From Cyclobacteriaceae bacterium (GTDB lineage Bacteria > Bacteroidota > Bacteroidia > Cytophagales > Cyclobacteriaceae): a DNA stretch of 64,000 nucleotides. The translations under genes and the position numbers were made by a program. Below are positions 16,801-25,568 of this stretch, piece after piece; position 1 is the first letter of the stretch; every line of letters begins with the position of its first letter. Below the pieces are notes generated by a model, which was not told the origin of the DNA, did no database searches, and worked only from the letters and a program-made list of their open reading frames with translations. The DNA is taken from contig JAEUUG010000015.1 of assembly GCA_016787565.1 (NCBI GenBank), positions 248,001-312,000 of the forward strand, written 5' to 3'.

Positions 16801-18754
16801 TCCCCTTATTGTTATATCCTAAAACCGGATTGCTGACAAAGCCGATATCGAAGTCGAGCGTACCGGCTGAGGAATGACCAAAAAAAGTAATCAGGTTAAG
16901 TCCGGCATTCACTTGTTTTGAAACATCAATGTCCTGCAAGATTTCGCGCGATTGTTTGGCTATGGGTGTTACACTACCGCCAAGGTGATAATCTTCTGCC
17001 ACGGTTTGAAAGCTTCCAAGAATTTGCCGAAAGTATTCAGGCTCTCCCAATTCAATGCCTCCACTCAGGTGGAGAATATCCTTTCGCCAAAGCGTATTGA
17101 ACGCCATTGATTCTGTTTCCTTTACTTTATTGAGATAAGCAGCTACCTGAACAGGGGTTGTTGCCGGAATTCTGCCCGTTGGCACAGCCGGCTCATAGGT
17201 TGTTGAACCAAGTCCGGCTGTAAAGAGCATATCAGCAGCTGGCATTCCTGCCGATGGAACAAAATCTTTGTAGGTTGTAAAGCCAGCCGGATTCCGGTAA
17301 TAACCATAGTTCACGCTGAGACCTTTACCGATTAAAAACAAATAATCCGGAATATGCGATGCCGCTAGAAACTTCATGAAATGATAGATGGCCAGCGGTG
17401 ATGTTTCGCCATAGTTAAATTGATTGAATAATAATTGCATCTCCACCACGAGTGTATCATACCCTCCTCCTTCTGCAGACGCACGGTATTCCGCATAGGC
17501 CTTTACAGGATTACTATAACCAGAAGCCGGTTTCATCAGCAAGCGGTTACTGATGATGATGAAGTTATGTTGGGATGGAATGATCTGCCGAAAGGTCACA
17601 CGTTTGATGCTGGTAGTGAGAACCATACTCGTAGCAAAAAGTTTTCGGGGTACAGCCGCGGATTGTACCAGTGCATGTAGTGTTGTTGTACCCGATGTTC
17701 CGATCGTGATAACGTTGGCCGGATCGGTAACATCAAACAACCGCATGCCAGGCGATGGGTTTTCAATTTCGATGTAGGATTTTTCAGCCGGACTTTCATT
17801 TACTACAAATAATTTTTCGGACAAGCCTGATGCATCAACACGTTGGGGAAAATTTACTTGTATGTAGGATGCACTCAGGCGGTCATTTGCACCTGTGGCT
17901 CTTATGCGAACGGTTAACTTTCCATCGGCAGCGATGTCAGTCCAGTTAAAAGAATGCGAAAATGTTGTGGTTTGATAGGAACTGAAAGCCGGAGCATTAC
18001 CCAACAAACGAAGGGAAGATGCATCCGGACCAACATAAATTTCGGCCTGGTGACTCACCGACCAGCGACCGACCAGCAGTATTTTCAATTGTGGCAATCC
18101 ATCCGATGGAACGCCCTTTACTAAATCCGTCAATAGATAATCCCGAAACTGATTTTGTGTTATTTGAATACCTGTCCATCCCTCGCCCTGATCAAAAAAA
18201 GCATGCTGAACATCACTGGTTGTAAATCCTGTTGCGTATTGCTCCTTGAGTATGACCAGAATTTCTTCCTGATGAGAACTTTCTTTTGGAATTCCGGAAG
18301 AATTAGCCTCACTAAACGTTGGCATCCGCTTACCCGCCTGCGCATGAAAAGTCAGGAAGTAAGAAGTTGTGTCATTGTAAAGATTATAGAAAGTGTGTGG
18401 TTGTACCGTTGCTGGTTGGTAAAGCTCAGCATCCAACGTTCCATCATTTTTACGGCCGTAAAACTCAATAAAGTCTGCCGGGTTGAATTGGGCATCGCCC
18501 TCTCCTTCAACATAAATAGCCTGTTCAACACCCCGGTGAAAAAGCTGGAAGGTCTGGGGATTAACGGTATTTACCGGAACACCGGCTTGCTGAAGATCGG
18601 TATAGCGTACTTTATAGAGACCATTTTTTGCAACCGGAATTTTATAATACTCCTGGTTATAATTGATCCATTCGTGGCCCAATTGGGCCAAAACAGGCAC
18701 AAAAAGGCAACTCAGTACAATACTAAAACCGGTCTTAATCATCAAAAAACGCAT
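13823..18754 (-). CDS. Type IX-secreted C25 (gingipain-family) cysteine peptidase
   Basis: A very large secreted protein of about 1,643 residues. A signal peptide (MIKTGFSIVLSCLFVPVLAQ) is followed by an N-terminal domain, then the C25 peptidase domain. The catalytic His is in FFGHSSAGTLDFD near residue 625 and the catalytic Cys in LINGCNAGSFF near residue 663. Long stretches with Ig-like and CARDB-like beta domains follow. The C-terminal 85 residues form a type IX sorting domain: YPYPNPFALSTTF, then VMLDVNGKVV, then GLYLFRLV and KVVVVR at the end. It is related to PorU-like and gingipain peptidases, but the cleavable sorting tail points to a cargo protein rather than the PorU sortase itself. 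It stands alone, transcribed toward the FKBP gene. A GTG two codons upstream and an ATG four codons downstream are alternative starts. Confidence 0.88.
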   Translation of the reverse strand: MRFLMIKTGFSIVLSCLFVPVLAQLGHEWINYNQEYYKIPVAKNGLYKVRYTDLQQAGVPVNTVNPQTFQLFHRGVEQAIYVEGEGDAQFNPADFIEFYGRKNDGTLDAELYQPATVQPHTFYNLYNDTTSYFLTFHAQAGKRMPTFSEANSSGIPKESSHQEEILVILKEQYATGFTTSDVQHAFFDQGEGWTGIQITQNQFRDYLLTDLVKGVPSDGLPQLKILLVGRWSVSHQAEIYVGPDASSLRLLGNAPAFSSYQTTTFSHSFNWTDIAADGKLTVRIRATGANDRLSASYIQVNFPQRVDASGLSEKLFVVNESPAEKSYIEIENPSPGMRLFDVTDPANVITIGTSGTTTLHALVQSAAVPRKLFATSMVLTTSIKRVTFRQIIPSQHNFIIISNRLLMKPASGYSNPVKAYAEYRASAEGGGYDTLVVEMQLLFNQFNYGETSPLAIYHFMKFLAASHIPDYLFLIGKGLSVNYGYYRNPAGFTTYKDFVPSAGMPAADMLFTAGLGSTTYEPAVPTGRIPATTPVQVAAYLNKVKETESMAFNTLWRKDILHLSGGIELGEPEYFRQILGSFQTVAEDYHLGGSVTPIAKQSREILQDIDVSKQVNAGLNLITFFGHSSAGTLDFDIGFVSNPVLGYNNKGKYPMFLINGCNAGSFFLNGQIWGEDWINAENKGAVGFIAHTYFGLVGTLQKYSDVFYRVGYGDSTYIQKGIGDIQKEVARQYMSTSAPSIVNVTQVQQMLLLGDPAVKLFGAKKPDYDITGDNLSIESFNGLPVTALSDSFALKMIVRNFGQAKEGNFRIEVKRTFNDNSVVIYDSLFAPVLYSDTIRFIIRKERNPGYGNNILTVTIDPDGIIPELTKANNTASVNFFIPSNGTRNLFPYPYAIVNEKQVNLSWQSTDLLSGERDFSIELDTVNTFTSPFRKQFNTTGTVLARQLVSLLDQDSVAYYWRTKLADPMPGESTEWTMSSFTYIQDSPEGWAQLHFPQYLENASEGLVYDSEIRELTYPETVTDVAIRIFGASKPTVITDYSVKIAGAEYNLVTQGFVCRYNTLNLIAFDRRSTVPYIGVPFKWYNRAGRACGREPWVINSFAPAEMVTGNNDDIIAYVNNIAAGDSVVLYTIGDAGYASWPLAAKTKLGELGISISQLDNLLPGEPVVIFGRKGLAPGSATVFRSALAPADQQELLVNKTITGRYTSGMMTSVPIGPALHWKELFSTVKHVEAFDVHRIDVIGVKLNGDETLLFPDIQGNLNLSAIDPVTYPSLKLRFKAEDNVNLTPAQLKKWIVTYDPVPEGMLIFEGPGAQQVLVEGQTWKGRFGFVNISDKQFTSPLDVTYQTFNTTTRTSVAENFSIASPAPGDTTWFQVEFNSFGKSGFNDVVVFVNQRIVPEQYYDNNVLQMNEYLHVVDDRYIPVMDVTIDGRLVANGDFVSPNPVIEIRLWDENRYLLKADTTNIKLFLTYPCSSGTCIPTPIYFSRSDVQWFAATASADFRIVFKPRNLEEGEYTLRISAADARGNVSEGDYEVMFVVDYASAVSISYPYPNPFALSTTFRVKISGEKEPDSFSLVMLDVNGKVVRDLNDDNTTPLIIGTNEIFWDGASDNGTPVAAGLYLFRLVILYDGQSYTKLGKVVVVR

Positions 18755-18863
18755 CAGCACACCTTCATCAAACTAAATACAAAGCTAAAGTTTAAAGTAA
18801 ACAAAACCTGTCTGATCAGCGGTTGAAAGATGGCATCCAAAAATAATTCGAAAATTTTCATAC

Positions 18864-18886
18864 AGTACTTGGCCATACATAGTACT
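18864..18886. promoter_or_regulatory. Candidate PadR operator
   Basis: Two copies of AGTACT (18864-18869 and 18881-18886) are spaced 11 bases apart and centred about 50 bases upstream of the PadR start. PadR repressors bind dyads of this general kind and often autoregulate. Assignment rests on position and symmetry only. Confidence 0.35.
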
Positions 18887-18926
18887 TTTCCGTATATAGT
18901 CACAGGATTGATTTAAAACCGGATGT

Positions 18927-19262
18927 ATGAACCTTGAAAACACGCAAGTACAAATGAGAAAGGGCGTTTTGGAATTCTGCATCCTCCACATCATAGCCCG
19001 TGGGGAAGTTTATGCGTCCGATATGCTGGACGAACTAACGGCTGCTAAAATTATTGTGGTGGAAGGCACCTTATACCCCTTGTTAACCCGGCTGAAAAAT
19101 GCGGGGCTGTTGGAATACAAATGGGTGGAATCGAAATCGGGCCCACCCCGCAAGTATTACAAGCTAACCGATAAGGGAAGCAAATTCCTGGAAAAACTCT
19201 CAGAAACATGGGATGACCTGATTCATTCCACGCAAATGATCACAGCAAAATCTCAACTTTAA
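18927..19262 (+). CDS. PadR-family transcriptional regulator
   Basis: A 111-residue winged-helix repressor. The sequence MRKGVLEFCILHIIARGEVYASDMLDEL then VEGTLYPLLTRLKNAGLLEYKW is the standard PadR N-terminal DNA-binding domain. The short C-terminal helix suits the small PadR-s2 class. It is followed after 23 bases by the PspC/GIN membrane-protein gene. This pair is common in Bacteroidota, so the regulator probably controls its own operon and envelope stress functions. A dyad upstream is a candidate operator. The ligand is unknown. Confidence 0.93.
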   Translation: MNLENTQVQMRKGVLEFCILHIIARGEVYASDMLDELTAAKIIVVEGTLYPLLTRLKNAGLLEYKWVESKSGPPRKYYKLTDKGSKFLEKLSETWDDLIHSTQMITAKSQL

Positions 19263-19285
19263 CCTCACGATAAGTCATCATTGTC

Positions 19286-21676
19286 ATGAAAAAGAATATC
19301 AGCATCAATATTAGTGGCATCATCTTTCACATTGAAGAAGATGGTTTTGACACCCTGAAAAAATACCTGGACTCGATTAACCGATACTTCTCATCATTTG
19401 AAGACAGCAGCGAAATTCTGGCCGACATTGAAAGTCGTATTGCCGAAATTTTTCTATCCAAACTCAATGAAGAAAAACAAATTATCACGGCCGATGATGT
19501 ACAGGCACTGGTTGCTACTATGGGAAGTGTAAGCGACTTTAAGGCTGCAGAAGAAGAAAATTATTCCAAGACGGAAACCACTTCGGAAGATGCACCCTCC
19601 GAAGATGAACCACAGGCCAACACATCCTCTGAAAGACGTAACAAAACATATACCCCGCCCAAACAATTGCAACGCGATCAAAAGCGCAAAATTTTAGGAG
19701 GCGTATGCTCAGGGATTGCCAACTACATGAACGTAGATGCAGTTTGGATCAGACTTCTTTTTGCATTGTTGGCTTTTGCCTACGGCTTCACCATACTGGT
19801 TTATATCATCATGTGGATTGCCGTTCCTGGCTCTTACGAGCTGGATGAACCTGAGATCGGAAAAAAACTCTATCGCGATAGCGAACGGAAAGTAATTGGT
19901 GGTGTCTCCGGGGGATTAGCAGCTTTCCTCAATATTGACATTGTTGCTGTACGTGTGCTTTTCATTTTATTCACCTTCCTCGGTGGACTTGGTTTCTTTA
20001 CTTACGTTGTCATGTGGTTGGTCTTACCCGAAGCCAAAACCCTGACAGATAAAATGCAAATGCAGGGCGAACCTGTTACACTTTCCAATATTGAATCAAC
20101 ATTAAAAAAAAATCAAACGGATAAAAATCCGGAAGAAGAAAGTATCATCACTAAAATTCTGCTCTTTCCATTCCGGCTTCTGGGCACGATCTTGAGTGCA
20201 CTGGCAAAAATCATCGTACCCATTTTTGAAGTGTTGCGTGTGGCCATTGGCGTCATGGTAGTCTTCATGGGTATTGGATTTATTTTCGCCACGATTGTTG
20301 CCGGTGGTATTACACTCGGCATTTTCTCCGGAACAGCACTGTCTGTGCCCTGGTTTGTTGAGCACAACGAATTCAGCATTCCCATTGATGCTTTTACACG
20401 GGCCATCCCCGGATGGGTAATCTTTTCAGGTTTCCTGGCAGCCCTGATCCCCAGCATCGTAGTCATTCTGTTAGGTGTCAGCATCGTAGCCAAGCGCATC
20501 ATCTTCAGCGCAGCCGCGGGATGGTCGCTCTTTGTTATATTTTTCATTTGCATCGCCATGCTGAGTGTGGGCATTCCTAAAATTGTTTTTGCCTTCAAGG
20601 AAAGAGGTGAGTATAAAATGGAAACAACGTACAACCCGACCGGCAAAACTGCGGTGCTGAAAATTAATGAAGTAGGCCTTGATGATTTTCATGGAACGCA
20701 ACTTACCCTGAAGGGATATGATGGAAAGGATTTTAAACTCGTTCAGGAATTCAGCGCCCAGGGTAGCACACGACAAAAAGCAATTGAAAATGCACAGATG
20801 GTAGATTATCATGTTGACGTTCAGGACTCAGTCTTTACATTCGACAGCAACATTCGCTTCAAACCAGAGGCCATCTTTCGCGGCCAGCATCTTTCCATGA
20901 CCATGTACATTCCCTACAACTATCCGTTTATCATGGACAATGGCGTAAGTCGGTTTATCACCCAGTATGTAAACTGGGAGTACATGGATGGTAATACCTG
21001 GAAAATGACGGAAAAGGGATTGGAGTGTATTACGTGTCCGGTGGAAGAAGAGCCAGAAAAAGAAGAAGAAGAGAACCCCATTACCTTATCCGACTTCAAC
21101 GAAGTGGAGATCAGCGGAAAGTTTGATGTCAGAATTATTGCCGGACAAGAATACGCGGTTGAGCTGATCGGTACAGAGCAAGAAAAGAGTCGCTACAAAG
21201 TTTATCAGTTAGGCAAAACATTAATCATTGATTACGAAGGGAAGAAAAAATTCAATTGGGATATTAAGGATCTTAAGATTGATGAGATGCAGATCACTAT
21301 CACGATGCCATCCCTTGAAAAAGTTGAAGCTGTCGGGTATGGAACGGTTCGTTTTGAAAATTTCAATGCCGACAATTTTGAAATAAACCTGAGGGGACCA
21401 GTGAAACTTCGTGGTGAACTTGATGCACAGAATCTCATTCTTAATATGAGCGGAAAATCGGAAGCCGATTTATCGGGCCGATCGAACAGGATGAATGCGG
21501 ATATTGAATTCGCATCAACGTTAAAAGCCTACAACCTGGAAGTAAATGATGCCATGGTAGAAGTGAACGGAGCATCGAAAGCGAAAGTTAATGTTACCGG
21601 CACACTGGAAATCGAAGAAGGTGTTGCCAGTGATATCGATTTCCGGGGCAACCCACGTGTCATCAAAAGAAATTGA
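19286..21676 (+). CDS. PspC-domain membrane protein with C-terminal GIN (DUF2807) domain
   Basis: A 796-residue inner-membrane protein. Residues 1-90 form a small alpha/beta cytoplasmic segment (SINISGIIFHIEEDGFDTL). Two PspC domains follow, at about 132-190 (KRKILGGVCSGIANYMNVD) and 195-255 (ERKVIGGVSGGLAAFLNID), each with its own hydrophobic helix. Four or five more transmembrane helices lie between 290 and 440. The periplasmic part ends with a putative auto-transporter-adhesin head GIN beta-helix, residues about 605-796 (SDFNEVEISGKFDVRIIAG). PspC proteins act in phage-shock and envelope-stress signalling; what this version senses is unknown. It is the second gene of an operon with padR. 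Confidence 0.92.
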   Translation: MKKNISINISGIIFHIEEDGFDTLKKYLDSINRYFSSFEDSSEILADIESRIAEIFLSKLNEEKQIITADDVQALVATMGSVSDFKAAEEENYSKTETTSEDAPSEDEPQANTSSERRNKTYTPPKQLQRDQKRKILGGVCSGIANYMNVDAVWIRLLFALLAFAYGFTILVYIIMWIAVPGSYELDEPEIGKKLYRDSERKVIGGVSGGLAAFLNIDIVAVRVLFILFTFLGGLGFFTYVVMWLVLPEAKTLTDKMQMQGEPVTLSNIESTLKKNQTDKNPEEESIITKILLFPFRLLGTILSALAKIIVPIFEVLRVAIGVMVVFMGIGFIFATIVAGGITLGIFSGTALSVPWFVEHNEFSIPIDAFTRAIPGWVIFSGFLAALIPSIVVILLGVSIVAKRIIFSAAAGWSLFVIFFICIAMLSVGIPKIVFAFKERGEYKMETTYNPTGKTAVLKINEVGLDDFHGTQLTLKGYDGKDFKLVQEFSAQGSTRQKAIENAQMVDYHVDVQDSVFTFDSNIRFKPEAIFRGQHLSMTMYIPYNYPFIMDNGVSRFITQYVNWEYMDGNTWKMTEKGLECITCPVEEEPEKEEEENPITLSDFNEVEISGKFDVRIIAGQEYAVELIGTEQEKSRYKVYQLGKTLIIDYEGKKKFNWDIKDLKIDEMQITITMPSLEKVEAVGYGTVRFENFNADNFEINLRGPVKLRGELDAQNLILNMSGKSEADLSGRSNRMNADIEFASTLKAYNLEVNDAMVEVNGASKAKVNVTGTLEIEEGVASDIDFRGNPRVIKRN

Positions 21677-21695
21677 TAGCAAACGCACTGGATAA

Positions 21696-21755
21696 ATGAT
21701 TTTAATTCTTCTCCTTTTGCTGCTGTATCTGATTATGGTCGTATTCGCCATTTAA
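21696..21755 (+). CDS. Possible 19-residue hydrophobic membrane peptide
   Basis: An ATG-led frame of 19 residues, MILILLLLLLYLIMVVFAI, is a single uninterrupted hydrophobic helix. It begins 20 bases after the stop of the PspC protein and ends directly before a 12-bp inverted repeat that looks like the operon terminator. Position inside the transcription unit supports a real small protein; the length is too short for any coding statistic. No homologue is recognised. Confidence 0.3.
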   Translation: MILILLLLLLYLIMVVFAI

Positions 21756-21756
21756 A

Positions 21757-21792
21757 AATATCAGGATCGTGGAAATCCCTGATCCTGATATT
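21757..21792. terminator. Inverted repeat, probable terminator of the padR-pspC operon
   Basis: A perfect 12-bp inverted repeat, AATATCAGGATC and GATCCTGATATT, is separated by a 12-base loop. It immediately follows the small frame at 21696-21755. There is no long T run, so termination may be moderate. Confidence 0.6.
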
Positions 21793-21806
21793 CATTAACT
21801 TAGTGG

Positions 21807-22241
21807 ATGCGATTTACCAGCGCTATACTTCTCGTTTTTGGATATTTCCTCGCTGTTGGGCAATCACTGAAACAGGGGATTCAAGGTCAGGTTTTTTGGC
21901 TGAGCGGAAACCAAATGCCTGGGCCGGAAAAAACCGTGGCTCCACATCAAGGTGTGGTACGCGAAATATACTTTTACAAAATTGCTACGGCCAATGAAGT
22001 TGTTCAGGAAAATAATTTTTTAACGGAAATCAAAACTGAGTTGGTCGCTAAGACAATCAGCCAACCCGATGGTTCATTCAAGATAAAACTTCCTCCCGGT
22101 GAGTACACTGTGGTGACCAAAGAAAAAAACGGACTCTATGCCAACTTGTTTGACAAAGACAACAGGATTAATCCTGTTTCGGTAAAACCAAAACGCTACA
22201 GTTGGGTAACCATTACCCTCGATTACGAAGCCGCATATTAG
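21807..22241 (+). CDS. Exported protein with carboxypeptidase-regulatory-like fold
   Basis: A 144-residue protein of unknown function. The N-terminus MRFTSAILLVFGYFLAVGQS is a Sec signal peptide. The mature part contains GQVFWLSGNQMPGP, TISQPDGSFKIKLPPGEYTVVTKEKNGLY and a closing beta strand, the pattern of a transthyretin-like or carboxypeptidase regulatory domain. No membrane anchor follows, so it is probably periplasmic or surface-associated. It converges with the helicase gene, 8 bases from its end. Confidence 0.8.
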   Translation: MRFTSAILLVFGYFLAVGQSLKQGIQGQVFWLSGNQMPGPEKTVAPHQGVVREIYFYKIATANEVVQENNFLTEIKTELVAKTISQPDGSFKIKLPPGEYTVVTKEKNGLYANLFDKDNRINPVSVKPKRYSWVTITLDYEAAY

Positions 22242-22249
22242 CGATCTGA

Positions 22250-23530
22250 TTACTGTGTTCTGTGCCGGTTGTTGCTTGGCTTATTGCTACCAAAACCTTT
22301 CCGATTTCCGTTCCGGTTAAAAGGTCGTTGACCATTACTCCTGCCGCCCGAAGCTTGCTTTTGTTGTGCCTGCGGATGCGCAATACTGGTATTACTCATC
22401 GGATAAGGATGATCGCCCACCACCGGTATTGTCTTCGCGATAAGCTTATGAATATCACGAAGGAATTCCTTTTCCTCAGCATCGCAAAAAGATAAGGCTA
22501 TACCACTGGCACCCGCTCTTCCTGTTCGCCCGATACGGTGAACATAGGTTTCTGGCACATTGGGTAATTCAAAATTAATAACATGCGAAAGGTTATCGAC
22601 ATCAATGCCCCGCGCGGCAATATCGGTAGCTACAAGCACCCGGGTTTGTCGTGCTTTGAAATTACTCAACGCACGCTGACGCGCATTTTGTGATTTATTA
22701 CCATGAATCGCTTCAGCCTTAATGCCTGATGCATTCAGTGTCTTAGCTACCTTATCAGCACCGTGTTTGGTGCGTGTAAATACCAATGCGGAGTTCACCG
22801 AACGGTCTTCCAGCAAATGCGACAACAATTTGCTTTTATCCTTTTTCTCTACAAAATAAACTGCCTGTCGGATAGCGTCCACTGTGGATGATACCGGTGT
22901 TACTTCCACCTTCGATGGATTCACCAAAATTGTATTGGCTAACACCTGGATTTCAGGGGGCATAGTAGCCGAGAAAAATAACGTTTGTCTTTTCGCGGGC
23001 AGCTTGGCGATAACTTTTTTCACATCGTGGATAAAACCCATATCGAGCATGCGATCTGCTTCATCCAACACAAATAATTTCAAGTGCTGCAGGTGAACAT
23101 ATTTCTGGGCCATCAGATCCAGCAACCGGCCGGGAGTGGCTATGAGAATATCAACACCAGCCCGCAACGCATCCGTTTGTGCTTTTTGAGAGACCCCACC
23201 AAAAATAACAGCATGGCGAATTCGTAAATGTTTTCCATAGGCCGCAAAACTCTCCCCGATCTGAATAGCCAATTCACGTGTTGGTGTGAGCACTAACGCT
23301 TTAATGCCGTGCGGGCCTTTCACAAACTTTTCATCATCATGCAAAAGCTGCAAAATCGGAATGGCAAAAGCTGCAGTTTTACCCGTACCGGTCTGGGCGC
23401 AACCCAGCAAATCTTTACGCTGCAACAAAATTGGGATAGCCTGCTCTTGTATGGGTGTAGGTTTGGTGTAACCCTCGTTTTTTAATGCTCTTAAAATGGG
23501 TTCAATGATTTGTAATTTTTCGAATGACAT
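22250..23530 (-). CDS. DEAD-box ATP-dependent RNA helicase, RhlE-like
   Basis: A 426-residue cytoplasmic RNA helicase. All core motifs are present: Q-motif [14 protein letters not shown], motif I AQTGTGKT, motif II DEAD, motif III SAT and motif [12 protein letters not shown]. The C-terminal 45 residues are basic and rich in Gln, Asn, Arg and Gly, as in RhlE-type proteins of Bacteroidota. Roles in ribosome assembly and mRNA turnover in the cold are known for the family. About 170 bases without a gene lie to its right. Confidence 0.95.
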   Translation of the reverse strand: MSFEKLQIIEPILRALKNEGYTKPTPIQEQAIPILLQRKDLLGCAQTGTGKTAAFAIPILQLLHDDEKFVKGPHGIKALVLTPTRELAIQIGESFAAYGKHLRIRHAVIFGGVSQKAQTDALRAGVDILIATPGRLLDLMAQKYVHLQHLKLFVLDEADRMLDMGFIHDVKKVIAKLPAKRQTLFFSATMPPEIQVLANTILVNPSKVEVTPVSSTVDAIRQAVYFVEKKDKSKLLSHLLEDRSVNSALVFTRTKHGADKVAKTLNASGIKAEAIHGNKSQNARQRALSNFKARQTRVLVATDIAARGIDVDNLSHVINFELPNVPETYVHRIGRTGRAGASGIALSFCDAEEKEFLRDIHKLIAKTIPVVGDHPYPMSNTSIAHPQAQQKQASGGRSNGQRPFNRNGNRKGFGSNKPSNNRHRTQ

Positions 23531-23699
23531 TATTTCGTAGGAATAAAATTGATTTTCGGACTAGTAAGATAAAATAGGATGTGGAGGAGTAAAATGCCCT
23601 GGAAATGCATTAAAGGGCTAAATTGATCTGCTTATAGAGATGTTGTTGTTAATTGTGTTGCAAATATAACGATACTTAACCGTTATACCGAATGAGCCT

Positions 23700-24152
23700 T
23701 TACTGTACCTGCAAAATCTGGTAGCTCCGCTGGTTAACTGTAAACGAATCTCCTTCTTTCATTCCCATCATTTTCATACCAATGGGGGTACCGGGCGAAA
23801 TCAGCCAGTAGGTAACGCCATCGATGGTACATTGTCCGGCACTGATGGCCAGAAAAAAATTTCCGTTACTTGTTGTCACGACACTACCGGGCCGGATAGC
23901 CCCTGGTGTTATACCCCCATGCACCTGCTCCAAGACTTGACTTAATTTTTTTGCCTCAGCGAGCTGGGTCATATTTTTCTCCACCTCCAATTGCATCATG
24001 GCACGTCCCGTCTCGTATTTATCACCAGCACTGCTTTTTGTTTCATCGCGTGCTGAAGCCTGCGCCATGACAATAGCGGCTTGAGCTGTATCGATTCGTT
24101 GCTGGACGTACGCCCGGCAAAAATCCAGCAGTTGTGCTTTAGGCGGATGCAT
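23700..24152 (-). CDS. GreA/GreB-like transcript cleavage factor homologue
   Basis: A 150-residue protein resembling the Gre transcription factors. The N-terminal part is a predicted coiled coil (IDTAQAAIVMAQASARDETKS and METE-like helices with MMQLEVEKNMTQLAEAKKL). The C-terminal half has the Gre-type beta domain: YWLISPGTPIGMKMMGMKEGDSF. A longer upstream frame exists, but I start at the ATG at 24152. The extension would overlap the divergent sigma-factor gene, and the family phrase begins HPPKAQLLDFC. Homologues are sometimes labelled 3-oxoacyl-ACP synthase by mistake. Function as a Gre factor is inferred, not shown. Confidence 0.75.
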   Translation of the reverse strand: MHPPKAQLLDFCRAYVQQRIDTAQAAIVMAQASARDETKSSAGDKYETGRAMMQLEVEKNMTQLAEAKKLSQVLEQVHGGITPGAIRPGSVVTTSNGNFFLAISAGQCTIDGVTYWLISPGTPIGMKMMGMKEGDSFTVNQRSYQILQVQ

Positions 24153-24262
24153 ATTCCATGGCGAAAAGGTGAAGTAAACCAATAAAATCGTTGTAAGATA
24201 AAAATTTCTTATCCCATGCAACCCTCGAGTCCGTATACGCATCTTGGGGTTGTTACTATTAA

Positions 24263-24850
24263 ATGGAGTTAAAAATCTACCGGTCAAAAGAGGAAGAACT
24301 GATAAAAGGCTGCCGCGGACGTAATCGAAACGCCCAGCGACAGCTTTATGATATGTATTCGTCACGCATGTACGGGCTTTGCTACCGGTATGTGAAAGAC
24401 TCCATGGAAGCGGAAGATGTACTGGTTACAGCCTTCATGAAAGTATTCGACAAAATAGAGCAGTTCAAAAACGAAGGAAGTTTTGAAGGATGGATCAGGC
24501 GAATTGTAGTCAATGAATCGCTTACCTATCTGCGCAGAAACAAGTCGATGTATGTGGAAACTGAACTGGAACAAGCAGACCGTGAGCCAAACCTCGACAA
24601 CCTCAGCGATCATCTCGAAGCAGAAGATCTCTTGAAAATGATTCAGGAACTTCCCACCGGTTACCGAATTGTTTTTAATCTTTATGCGATCGATGGCTAT
24701 TCCCACAAGGAAATTGCCGAACAGTTGGGCATCAGCGAAAATACTTCTAAATCACAATTAAGCAGAGCCCGGACCTACCTGCAAAAAATGCTGGCCGATA
24801 ACGATTGGATCGCCAACCAAAAATTTAGCAACCATGAATCAGCAACCTGA
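24263..24850 (+). CDS. ECF-family RNA polymerase sigma factor (first locus)
   Basis: A 195-residue sigma-70 family protein with only regions 2 and 4. Region 2 contains LCYRYVKDSMEAEDVLVTAFMKVF; region 4 contains YSHKEIAEQLGISENTSKSQLSRAR. The stop overlaps the next gene by 17 bases, and the following gene begins with an anti-sigma-like segment. This makes a three-gene operon with 24834 and 25555. The same protein type recurs at 42893-43447, next to a fused version of the two partner genes. Target promoters cannot be read from the window. Confidence 0.92.
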   Translation: MELKIYRSKEEELIKGCRGRNRNAQRQLYDMYSSRMYGLCYRYVKDSMEAEDVLVTAFMKVFDKIEQFKNEGSFEGWIRRIVVNESLTYLRRNKSMYVETELEQADREPNLDNLSDHLEAEDLLKMIQELPTGYRIVFNLYAIDGYSHKEIAEQLGISENTSKSQLSRARTYLQKMLADNDWIANQKFSNHESAT

Positions 24851-25568
24851 CAAATTCTTCCGCGATAAACTGGAAGGTTATCAAAAACCGGCACCCGCAT
24901 CTGCATGGGATAAAGTGGAACAGGGTCTTGCCAAAAAGAGCAATAACAACATATGGTTGCGAGCAGCCGCTGCCATTTTGCTATTGGCCGTTGCTGCTTT
25001 CTTGTTGTGGACGAGCAGCAGACAATCTGAAATTAGACCCATGCAGGCGGAGGTTGAAAAACCGGAAATACAACTTCGGCCTCAACACCAGTCGACTCCA
25101 ATAGCAGAAGAATTTCAGGATAGGGTAACCGAACAAAAAGAATCATACGCAATCGCTCAAAAGACTTCCACACCCAAAAAAGTTACCATTCTTATAGAAG
25201 AAGATATAACGCCTGACGTACCGCAGCCACAAATAGACAATCAGGAGTTCATTGCATCCGCTGAACCTGACGAATCGCTGATCCTTGTGCACCACGTTGA
25301 CAAATCGATTGAAAACACGGAAGCCAAAACCGACAACACCATTACCCTGGTTTACTCCGCGAATGAAGTCAATGAAAAATATTTTAATCAAGATGCATAT
25401 GCACAAGCAACCACTGATAAGAAGAAAACATCTACGTTGAAAAGGCTGCTCAACAAAGCTTACGATCTGAAAAACAATCAGGATCCTTTGGGCGAGTTGA
25501 GACAGCGAAAAAATGAAATTCTCGCGCTGAATTCAAAAACTGAAAAACAACGTAATGAAAACAAATAA
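24834..25568 (+). CDS. Anti-sigma-like single-pass membrane protein
   Basis: A 244-residue protein of no named family. The cytoplasmic N-terminus (KFFRDKLEGYQKPAPASAWDKVEQGL) has the W-containing short motif seen also in the partner of the second sigma gene. A transmembrane helix follows (AAAAILLLAVAAFLLW, residues about 43-58). The rest is a charged, low-complexity periplasmic region. It overlaps the sigma gene by 17 bases and the barrel gene by 14 bases, so translation is coupled. The likely role is to hold the ECF sigma factor and report envelope state, by analogy with FecR/anti-sigma loci. This function is an inference. Confidence 0.65.
   Translation: MNQQPDKFFRDKLEGYQKPAPASAWDKVEQGLAKKSNNNIWLRAAAAILLLAVAAFLLWTSSRQSEIRPMQAEVEKPEIQLRPQHQSTPIAEEFQDRVTEQKESYAIAQKTSTPKKVTILIEEDITPDVPQPQIDNQEFIASAEPDESLILVHHVDKSIENTEAKTDNTITLVYSANEVNEKYFNQDAYAQATTDKKKTSTLKRLLNKAYDLKNNQDPLGELRQRKNEILALNSKTEKQRNENK

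Noticed and set aside
18155..18826. 223-residue open frame on the plus strand
   Set aside because: It lies opposite the N-terminal part of the C25 peptidase gene, has no family features, and the peptidase frame is the one with signal peptide and conserved motifs.
24153..24365. N-terminal extension of the GreA/B-like gene (71 extra residues)
   Set aside because: It would run into the divergent ECF sigma gene, and the conserved part begins at the ATG at 24152.
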